From CAZAPZ01 sp964487285 (GTDB taxonomy: Bacteria; Campylobacterota_A; Desulfurellia; JAADFJ01), in the NCBI GenBank assembly GCA_964487285.1, contig CAZAPZ010000045.1, positions 1-11,877 on the forward strand: 11,877 nucleotides of DNA, written 5' to 3'. Position numbers and translations under genes: made by a program. The first letter of the stretch is position 1. The number at the start of each line of letters is the position of its first letter. Of this stretch, positions 7,291 through 11,877 are shown piece by piece. Below the pieces are notes generated by a model. The model was not told the DNA's origin. It worked only from the letters and a program-made list of their open reading frames with translations, and did no database searches.

Positions 7291-7551
7291 ATGGGTTTCA
7301 GACCATTAGCTGACCGTGTTTATGCAAAAGTTGTGAGCGGAGAAGAAAAGACAGAAAGCGGACTATTTATTCCCGATACTGCAAAGGAAAAGCCGCAGAA
7401 AGCTGTTGTCCAAGCAATAGGAAAGGAAGTTGAAGATGTAAAAGTTGGCGATACCGTACTATTTGCTAAGTACAGCGGCAACGAGATCAAAATTGATGAT
7501 GATGATTTCATTATTTTGAAGATTGACGATATTTTAGGCGTTTTTGAATAA
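7291..7551 (+). CDS. groES: Co-chaperonin GroES (Hsp10)
   Basis: GroES forms the heptameric lid of the GroEL folding chamber. The 86-residue protein has the N-terminal block FRPLADRVYAKV (3-14) and the mobile loop region EEKTESGLFIPDTAKEKPQ (18-36), whose LFI contacts GroEL where many homologues have IVL. VGDTVLFAKYSGNEIKID (52-69) and DDILGV (79-84) follow. It is about ten residues shorter than the usual 94-97, the deletion lying after GKE (44-46), where others have a longer stretch before the VKxGD turn. The Shine-Dalgarno AAGGAGG (7277-7283) is 7 nt before the ATG. It is first in the groESL operon under CIRCE control. Confidence 0.97.
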   Translation: MGFRPLADRVYAKVVSGEEKTESGLFIPDTAKEKPQKAVVQAIGKEVEDVKVGDTVLFAKYSGNEIKIDDDDFIILKIDDILGVFE

Positions 7552-7578
7552 TAATAGATAATATTAGGAGGATATAAT

Positions 7579-9213
7579 ATGGCAAAACAAATGTTGTTTG
7601 CTGATGAAGCAAGAAACAAAATATTAAAAGGGGTTGAACAACTTTCTGAAGCTGTTGCTATCACAATGGGCCCCCGCGGAAGAAATGTTCTGATAGACAA
7701 AAAGTTTGGCAGCCCAAGTATTACTAAAGATGGCGTAACTGTTGCAAGAGAAATAGAACTTGAAGACAAATTTGAAAATATGGGTGCGCAATTGGTTAAA
7801 GAGGTTGCATCCAAAACATCAGATGTTGCAGGCGACGGAACAACAACAGCTACCGTGCTAACAACGGCAATTTATAAAGAAGGTTTGAAGAATGTTGCTG
7901 CAGGAGCTAATCCAGTTGACATAAAACGCGGAATAGATAAGGCTGTCAGCAAAATTGTTGAATTTATTAAAAATAATTCTCAAGAGGTTAAGGACAAAAA
8001 AAGAATTGCCGAGATAGGCACTGTTTCAGCCAACAATGACAAAGAGATAGGACAGATTATTTCTGATGCGATGGAAAAGGTCGGTGAAGATGGAGTTATA
8101 ACCGTTGAGGAAGCAAAGGGCATGAAGACGGATCTTGAGGTTGTAGAAGGTATGCAGTTTGATAGAGGTTATTTATCTCCATATTTTGTTACGAATGCAG
8201 ATAAGATGAGCGTTGAACTTGAGAATCCATATATAATTATAACGGATAAAAAACTTTCAAATATGAAAGAGCTGCTTCCTGCAGTTGAGAAAATCGCAAA
8301 AGCTGGAAAATCATTTTTAGCGATTGCCGAGGATATTGAAGGTGAGGCACTTGCAACACTCGTTGTGAACAAAATAAGAGGAACAATAAACTGCGCAGCG
8401 GTCAAAGCTCCAGGATTTGGCGACAGAAGAAAAGAGATGTTAGCTGATCTTGCGGTTTTAACAGGCGGAAAAGTACTTTCTTCGGAAGCAGGTATAAAGC
8501 TTGAAAATGCCGATGTTGCAGATTTTGGTACATGTAAAAAAATCGTAATTGACAAGGATAACACAACGCTTGTTGACGGCGGTGGTTCCACAGAGGACAT
8601 TAAAGCTAGAATTAGACAGATTGATGCTCAATTTGAGGCATCAACTTCAAGCTATGATAAAGAAAAACTAAAAGAGAGAAAGGCAAAACTTGCCGGCGGA
8701 GTTGCTGTAATTAAAGTAGGTGCGGCAACAGAGACAGAGATGAAGGAGAAAAAAGCTCGTGTTGAGGATGCTTTAAACGCTACAAAAGCTGCAGTTGAAG
8801 AGGGTGTTGTAGTCGGCGGCGGCGTGACACTTTTAAGGGCTCAAAAATCTCTTGATAATCTTGTTGTTGAAGATAACCAAAAAGTTGGTGTTAGAATAGT
8901 AAGAAATGCACTTGAATCACCTATAAGAACAATTGCCTCAAATGCAGGTTTTGAAGGTTCTGTAGTGGTGAATAAAGTAAAAAATTCTCAGGGCAATATA
9001 GGATTCAATGCTGCGACTGGAAAATATGAGGATCTTTCCGAAGCGGGTATCATAGATCCTGCAAAAGTTGAGAGAACAGCACTTCAGAATGCTGCATCTG
9101 TAGCAAGTCTGCTTCTTACAACTGAAGTTATGGTAACAGATCTTCCTGAAAAAGAACCGGCTCCCGGCATGCCTCCTCAAGGTATGGGCGGTATGGGCGG
9201 AGGAATGTACTAA
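7579..9213 (+). CDS. groEL: Chaperonin GroEL (Hsp60)
   Basis: The 544-residue ATP-dependent chaperonin forms the double heptameric ring that works with GroES. The equatorial domain shows ITMGPRGRNVLID (28-40), TKDGVTVAREIELEDKFENM (49-68) and the ATP-binding GDGTTTATVL (85-94). The apical domain lies in the middle (about 190-370). The second equatorial segment carries GGVAVIKVGAATETEMKEKK and RVEDALNAT, including the ATP-hydrolysis Asp, then EEGVVVGGG. The C-terminal tail is the usual Gly/Met-rich type, ending GGMGGGMY. Shine-Dalgarno AGGAGG (7566-7571) is 7 nt upstream and groES ends 27 nt before, so both are on one transcript ended by the terminator at 9236. Only one groEL copy is visible here and it looks intact and typical. 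Confidence 0.99.
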   Translation: MAKQMLFADEARNKILKGVEQLSEAVAITMGPRGRNVLIDKKFGSPSITKDGVTVAREIELEDKFENMGAQLVKEVASKTSDVAGDGTTTATVLTTAIYKEGLKNVAAGANPVDIKRGIDKAVSKIVEFIKNNSQEVKDKKRIAEIGTVSANNDKEIGQIISDAMEKVGEDGVITVEEAKGMKTDLEVVEGMQFDRGYLSPYFVTNADKMSVELENPYIIITDKKLSNMKELLPAVEKIAKAGKSFLAIAEDIEGEALATLVVNKIRGTINCAAVKAPGFGDRRKEMLADLAVLTGGKVLSSEAGIKLENADVADFGTCKKIVIDKDNTTLVDGGGSTEDIKARIRQIDAQFEASTSSYDKEKLKERKAKLAGGVAVIKVGAATETEMKEKKARVEDALNATKAAVEEGVVVGGGVTLLRAQKSLDNLVVEDNQKVGVRIVRNALESPIRTIASNAGFEGSVVVNKVKNSQGNIGFNAATGKYEDLSEAGIIDPAKVERTALQNAASVASLLLTTEVMVTDLPEKEPAPGMPPQGMGGMGGGMY

Positions 9214-9235
9214 ACTCATTTTAAAATTTAAAAAA

Positions 9236-9272
9236 GGGCACAAAAGAGCTTATCTTTTGTGCCCTTTTTTTT
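9236..9272 (+). terminator. Intrinsic terminator of groESL
   Basis: GGGCACAAAAGA (9236-9247) pairs perfectly with TCTTTTGTGCCC (9253-9264) around a 5-nt loop, followed by eight Ts (9265-9272). It starts 22 nt after the groEL stop. The A-run at 9231-9235 would give a short T-run on the other strand, so weak bidirectional action is possible. Confidence 0.96.
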
Positions 9273-9331
9273 GTGCGTTACTACAAAATTTGTCTTCTCT
9301 GTAACATTGATCATCCTTGTAATTTTTTACC

Positions 9332-9347
9332 GTCTGCATTGACAGAC
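9332..9347. repeat. Inverted repeat over the -35 box of the cytochrome promoter
   Basis: GTCTG (9332-9336) and CAGAC (9343-9347) flank six bases (CATTGA). The repeat covers the whole -35 hexamer TTGACA (9339-9344), a typical place for a dimeric repressor or activator site. The short arms mean a chance match cannot be excluded. Confidence 0.35.
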
Positions 9348-9367
9348 TTAATAACTAAAAGTATAAT
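9339..9367 (+). promoter_or_regulatory. Perfect consensus promoter for the pentaheme cytochrome gene
   Basis: TTGACA (9339-9344), exactly 17 nt, then TATAAT (9362-9367): 12/12 match to the sigma-70 consensus. The predicted start near 9374 gives a leader of about 68 nt. The remainder of the 169-nt gap after the groEL terminator holds no gene. Confidence 0.85.
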
Positions 9368-9441
9368 ATGATAAATTCAAGGGTTTTGCAGTATTTGATA
9401 AAAGGATATATTACGAGATTTATGCATTATAAGGAGGGGTT

Positions 9442-10170
9442 ATGAGGATTTTAACTAATGTAGTAATGATCTGTGTAATTTCGGTTTTCAGTATATTTGC
9501 TGTGGATGCTGCTTACGGAGGCGTTAGCAACAGCTGCGTGAAATGTCACTTGACCTTAAAGAACAAAGGAAATTCGTTGATAAACCTTAATGCGCATAAC
9601 TGGGAAGATTCTATTCACCGAAAGGCGGGAGTTGACTGTCAAGCGTGTCATGGCGGTAATCCGTCAAAATTTACGAAGGCAGAAGCACATATAGGAGTTT
9701 TTAAGCCGGGTAATCCTAAGAGTACGGTATATTACAAAAATATTCCATCTACATGCGGTAAATGCCATGTAGATGAGTTTCAATCATTCAAACAAAGTTA
9801 TCATTACAAACATCTGGAAGAAATAGGTAATGGACCAGACTGTATAACATGCCATGGTGCTATGGCAACCCATGTATTACACCCTGGTAATATTGCAAAT
9901 ACATGCAAAAATTGCCATAATTATAGATTGGCAATAGACCCTTCGGTTCCTAAAAAAGCAGAAATGATGCTGCTGATGCTTAGTGAAGGCAGGTTGCTTA
10001 TCAATAGATATGCTGCTGATTATAAAACAAGTCATACAGCTGAGCCGGCAAGTTTTAGAAAAGCTGATGAAAATTTTAATAAAGCAATAAAAAGCTGGCA
10101 TTCTTTTGATTTCGATAAAACCACATCATATATTCTGAGTATGTATGGTGATCTAAAAGAAATAAAATAA
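9442..10170 (+). CDS. Secreted pentaheme c-type cytochrome
   Basis: A 242-residue protein with an N-terminal signal peptide (about 1-24; hydrophobic core 5-21, plausible cleavage near VDA-AYG), so it acts in the periplasm or outside. Five CxxCH haem-attachment motifs are present: CVKCH (32-36), CQACH (66-70), CGKCH (105-109), CITCH (134-138) and CKNCH (155-159). Additional His residues at 52, 59, 83, 121, 124, 144 and 147 could be distal ligands. After the last haem site an 80-residue segment (about 165-242) has no CxxCH and looks helical. No terminal membrane anchor is seen after the signal peptide. It resembles multihaem cytochrome c3/NapC-like electron carriers, but the partner and electron acceptor are not shown by the context. 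The Shine-Dalgarno AAGGAGG (9431-9437) is 4 nt from the ATG. Confidence 0.9.
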   Translation: MRILTNVVMICVISVFSIFAVDAAYGGVSNSCVKCHLTLKNKGNSLINLNAHNWEDSIHRKAGVDCQACHGGNPSKFTKAEAHIGVFKPGNPKSTVYYKNIPSTCGKCHVDEFQSFKQSYHYKHLEEIGNGPDCITCHGAMATHVLHPGNIANTCKNCHNYRLAIDPSVPKKAEMMLLMLSEGRLLINRYAADYKTSHTAEPASFRKADENFNKAIKSWHSFDFDKTTSYILSMYGDLKEIK

Positions 10171-10187
10171 CAAGATACTGAATCTTG
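10171..10187. repeat. Hairpin directly after the cytochrome stop codon
   Basis: CAAGAT (10171-10176) and ATCTTG (10182-10187) form a perfect 6-bp stem with a 5-nt loop starting at the first base after the stop. It is followed by AAAACC, not a T-run, so it is not a standard terminator; it may protect the 3' end of the mRNA. Confidence 0.45.
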
Positions 10188-10295
10188 AAAACCGGTTTAA
10201 GTGCTGCCTATCTTTGTTAATCGATTAGATTGGCAGCATTTAACGGTTTATAAAAATAGGTTTTTCTGATTTTTAGAATCTGAATCTTGCGAACC
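10178..10295. repeat. Direct repeat pair CTGAATCTTGnnAACC flanking a large hairpin
   Basis: CTGAATCTTG occurs at 10178-10187 and 10280-10289. Both copies continue with two differing bases and then AACC, giving 14 of 16 identical positions 102 nt apart. The 22-bp hairpin at 10189-10249 sits between them. No coding frame explains the repeat. Confidence 0.5.
10189..10249. repeat. Long imperfect hairpin (22 bp) between cytochrome and yadS-like genes
   Basis: The left arm 10189-10213 pairs with 10227-10249: AAACCG with CGGTTT, TTAA with TTAA, TGCTGCC with GGCAGCA, and ATCT with AGAT. There is one 2-nt bulge (GT, 10195-10196), one G-U pair and one T-T mismatch. The 13-nt loop includes most of the palindrome TAATCGATTA. 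The next T-run on the plus strand begins 12 or more nt after the stem, so it is at best an atypical terminator. It could be a 3'-UTR stabiliser, a REP/MITE-like repeat or a protein-binding cruciform. Confidence 0.6.
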
Positions 10296-10357
10296 CAACA
10301 CAAGCTCTCAACATAGAGAGAACATATCAGATGAAAGGTATATGCTTGTTGTGAGTT
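10292..10357. repeat. Second, weaker inverted repeat with inner hairpin in the same gap
   Basis: 10292-10305 and 10344-10357 are complementary at 11 of 14 positions, ending in AAGC and GCTT. Just inside the left arm CTCTC (10305-10309) and GAGAG (10316-10320) can form their own hairpin. The rest of the gap up to 10400 contains the palindromes GTTTAAAC (10367-10374) and GTATAC (10391-10396) but no recognised RNA family. Confidence 0.35.
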
Positions 10358-10403
10358 AATAAATATGTTTAAACACAAAAAGAAGGAATAGTATACAAAC
10401 AAG

Positions 10404-10448
10404 ATGAAAAAACTATTTTCAGACTCGAAAGTAAAAAGCATGAACTGA
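10404..10448 (+). CDS. Possible 14-codon leader ORF upstream of the yadS-like gene
   Basis: The frame MKKLFSDSKVKSMN ends in TGA at 10446-10448, one base before the ATG of the TRIC-family gene. That gene has no Shine-Dalgarno of its own, so ribosomes finishing here could reinitiate. The best purine-rich site for this ORF, AAGGA (10383-10387), is 16 nt upstream, which is too far for a good start. It may well not be translated. Confidence 0.2.
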   Translation: MKKLFSDSKVKSMN

Positions 10449-10449
10449 A

Positions 10450-11070
10450 ATGAACAATGTAAGTTTTTTTGCTTATTATATAACAAATGTTATAGGTCTT
10501 TTAGCATTTGCAATATCTGGAGTTTATAAAGGCGTAAATGTAGGATTGGATCTCCTTGGTATTGCAGTTACCGGATTTGTTACAGCCTTGGGTGGTGGAA
10601 TAACAAGAGATATTCTAGCAAATAGACCTCCGGCAGCATTAGCAGGATACAATGATATCGGTATTACTTTTATAGGTATTACGGTCGGTATCTTTTTCTA
10701 TAAGCTGACACTTAAGGATTTAAGCGAAAATTTGGTTATCAAAATATCGGACGCTGTAGGTCTCGCTGCTTTTACGGTGACAGGCGCAGTTGTGGCATAT
10801 CATTCTCATTTTAATGCTGCCGGAATCATACTTTTGTCATTTAGTACCGCTGTCGGCGGAGGTTTGATAAGCGACATATTAACAAATAGAGTTCCCATGG
10901 TTTTAAAAGAAGGTTTTTACGCAAGTTGTTCTATTGTAGGTGCTATTTGGTTTTATATAACGATTAATATAGGATTTAGTATGAGCATAGCGATATATAC
11001 AACGTTTCTTGTTGTTCTTGTAACGAGAATTCTTGCAATATACTTTAAGTGGCATCTTCCTAAAATATAA
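10450..11070 (+). CDS. TRIC/YadS-family (UPF0126) seven-helix membrane protein
   Basis: A 206-residue hydrophobic inner-membrane protein made of two related halves. The first has LLAFAISGVYKG (17-28) and GGGITRDILANRPP (48-61). The second has LAAFTVTGAVVA (104-115) and GGGLISDILTNRVP (136-149). This twofold pattern of an xxFAxSG helix followed by GGGxxRDIL is the hallmark of the YadS/TRIC family, whose prokaryotic members form trimeric monovalent cation channels; some members have been linked to glycine uptake. Ser replaces the Arg of the second GGGxxRD. About seven transmembrane segments are expected. An in-frame TGA at 10441 fixes the ATG at 10450 as the first possible start, though no Shine-Dalgarno is visible. 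The substrate cannot be told from the sequence. Confidence 0.9.
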   Translation: MNNVSFFAYYITNVIGLLAFAISGVYKGVNVGLDLLGIAVTGFVTALGGGITRDILANRPPAALAGYNDIGITFIGITVGIFFYKLTLKDLSENLVIKISDAVGLAAFTVTGAVVAYHSHFNAAGIILLSFSTAVGGGLISDILTNRVPMVLKEGFYASCSIVGAIWFYITINIGFSMSIAIYTTFLVVLVTRILAIYFKWHLPKI

Positions 11071-11081
11071 TAACAATTCCT

Positions 11082-11099
11082 TTTGCCATTGCTGGCAAA
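11082..11099. repeat. Hairpin after the yadS-like gene
   Basis: TTTGCCA (11082-11088) and TGGCAAA (11093-11099) form a perfect 7-bp stem with a TTGC loop, 11 nt after the stop codon. No T-run follows, so it is a weak terminator candidate at most. A second GGCAA at 11103-11107 could pair with the same left arm. Confidence 0.45.
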
Positions 11100-11216
11100 T
11101 ACGGCAATTTCAGGGATTAAATTTAAGGTTTGGCATTTAATATGAAAGTTGACGACAGCTTCGCAAGTGATAAGACGATAAGTTTAAAATTTTAGTTTTT
11201 TACCAATTAGTTTGCG

Positions 11217-11231
11217 CAGAGATGAACTCTG
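11217..11231. repeat. Small hairpin in the gap before livK-like gene
   Basis: CAGAG and CTCTG surround ATGAA. It is isolated in the 264-nt gap (11071-11334), which otherwise holds AT-rich sequence, a tandem GATAAG (separated by 2 nt, within 11168-11182) and the promoter at 11280. No gene was found in this gap. Confidence 0.25.
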
Positions 11232-11279
11232 TAGGCATATTTGTTAAGTATAATTAAAATATTTTTTAGTTTATAACTC

Positions 11280-11307
11280 TTGACAAACAAAAAGGTATGG
11301 TTATCAT
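11280..11307 (+). promoter_or_regulatory. Predicted promoter for the livK-like gene
   Basis: TTGACA (11280-11285) and TATCAT (11302-11307) with a 16-nt spacer match 6/6 and 5/6 of the sigma-70 consensus. An AT-rich tract lies directly upstream (about 11250-11275). The predicted start near 11314 leaves a short leader of about 20 nt, which includes the Shine-Dalgarno. Confidence 0.7.
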
Positions 11308-11334
11308 AAAGAAAATTTTGTTGGGGGTATATTT

Positions 11335-11877
11335 ATGGTACGTTTTTTACGTAGGTTAACATTTTTTGCTATTGTGTTGCTTTTCGGGGCAATGGCGTCC
11401 AGTAACAGCTTTGCAAAAGATGTAAAAATTGGGCTTGTGTTGCCAATGACAGGTCCTATCGCTTCGTTTGGCCAAAGCGCCTGGAAAGGAATCGGAGTTG
11501 CAGAGTCTATGGAACCAACCGTTTTAAATGGCAGGAAGATTAAGCTTATATTGCTTGATAACAAAGGAGGTAAAGTAGGAACTGCTAATGCTGTGAGCAG
11601 ACTTATTTATCAAAACAAGGTGAGAGCTATAATAGGCGCAGTTGCCAGCGGCAATACCTTGGCAGGCGCTCCAATTGCGGAAAAAGCACATGTTGCCATG
11701 CTAACGGCTGCATCTACAAATCCGCTTGTGACAAAAGGCAGGAAGTATATTTCTCGTGTTTGTTTCATAGATCCGTTTCAGGGAAAAGTAGCGGCTGAAT
11801 ATGTTTATAACACTCTTCATGCCAAAACAGCTGCTGTTATAGTAGATATGGCGCAAGACTATTCTGTCGGATTAGCA
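11335..11877 (+). CDS. ABC transporter substrate-binding protein, branched-chain amino acid (LivK) type, partial
   Basis: The first 181 residues of a periplasmic binding protein (Peripla_BP_6 fold) that would deliver branched-chain amino acids or a related small ligand to a LivHMGF-type importer. Residues 1-27 are a signal peptide with a basic start (VRFLRR), a hydrophobic core and cleavage expected after SFA. The mature N-terminus KDVKIGLVLPMTGPIASFGQ (28-47) is the family signature. LILLDNKGGK (71-80), the conserved AIIGAVASGNTLAGAPIA (98-115) and AASTNP (125-130) follow, as does RVCFIDPFQGKVAAEYV (141-157). There is no lipobox Cys. GGGGG (11323-11327) lies 7 nt before the ATG. The gene has its own promoter and probably heads a transporter operon to the right, outside the window. 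The ligand is uncertain because the family binds diverse compounds. Confidence 0.92.
   Translation, partial: MVRFLRRLTFFAIVLLFGAMASSNSFAKDVKIGLVLPMTGPIASFGQSAWKGIGVAESMEPTVLNGRKIKLILLDNKGGKVGTANAVSRLIYQNKVRAIIGAVASGNTLAGAPIAEKAHVAMLTAASTNPLVTKGRKYISRVCFIDPFQGKVAAEYVYNTLHAKTAAVIVDMAQDYSVGLA

Noticed and set aside
7320..7814. 164-codon minus-strand frame across groES and the start of groEL
   Set aside because: It is a Ser/Leu-rich shadow of two certain genes, with no Shine-Dalgarno or domain.
8169..8600. 143-codon minus-strand frame inside groEL
   Set aside because: It is the antisense reading of conserved GroEL sequence, rich in Ser/Pro, as expected for a shadow frame.
10189..10249. Intrinsic terminator for the cytochrome gene
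   Set aside because: The stem is strong but no T-run follows directly on either strand, so it is reported as an unexplained hairpin instead.
10290..10449. Glycine riboswitch upstream of the TRIC/YadS-family gene
   Set aside because: Considered because some family members are linked to glycine, but the conserved glycine aptamer cores were not found; the CTCTC/GAGAG hairpin alone is not enough.
10217..10486. 89-codon minus-strand frame through the gap before the yadS-like gene
   Set aside because: It is Phe/Tyr/Leu-rich low-complexity sequence that runs through the strong hairpin and starts inside the TRIC-family gene; no ribosome binding site or family resemblance.

Overview
The window looks like a chromosomal segment of an AT-rich, probably anaerobic Gram-negative bacterium. 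The basis is a periplasmic pentaheme c-type cytochrome, a signal-peptide-bearing ABC-transporter binding protein of the LivK type, and a groESL operon under a CIRCE (HrcA) operator. A Deltaproteobacteria-like or deep-branching thermophile-like lineage would fit, but the sequence alone does not fix the taxon. No insertion sequences, tRNA or rRNA genes, CRISPR arrays or phage genes were seen.

Left part (1-7171, minus strand). This is the classical translation and ribosome-maturation cluster, read right to left: rimP, nusA, infB, an rbfA domain fused in frame to an NrnA-type DHH/DHHA1 phosphoesterase, then truB. The genes are tightly packed: 15-nt gap, 8-nt overlap, 2-nt gap, and 68 nt before truB. 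rimP uses TTG and nusA uses GTG, each behind a good Shine-Dalgarno sequence. Downstream of truB, and probably under its own promoter (925-952), lie a PadR-family regulator and rnhB (RNase HII, cut by the left edge of the window).

Centre (7144-9272). A divergent promoter region separates the rimP operon from groES-groEL. The two promoters face away from each other and flank an AT-rich inverted repeat. The groESL promoter carries a near-perfect CIRCE element overlapping its -10 box, and the operon ends in a strong 12-bp intrinsic terminator.

Right part (9273-11877, plus strand). A perfect consensus sigma-70-type promoter with an inverted repeat across its -35 box drives a secreted pentaheme cytochrome. 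A 279-nt gap rich in inverted repeats, including a 22-bp imperfect hairpin, leads to a TRIC/YadS-family (UPF0126) membrane protein. A further promoter precedes the start of a branched-chain amino-acid-type ABC transporter substrate-binding protein, which runs off the right edge.

Most of the window is ordinary housekeeping DNA. The most unusual features are the single-ORF RbfA-NrnA fusion, the structured intergenic DNA at 10171-10357, the operator-like arrangement on the cytochrome promoter, and an Asp in place of the usual His in the IF2 switch-I motif. No clearly new multi-gene system was found.
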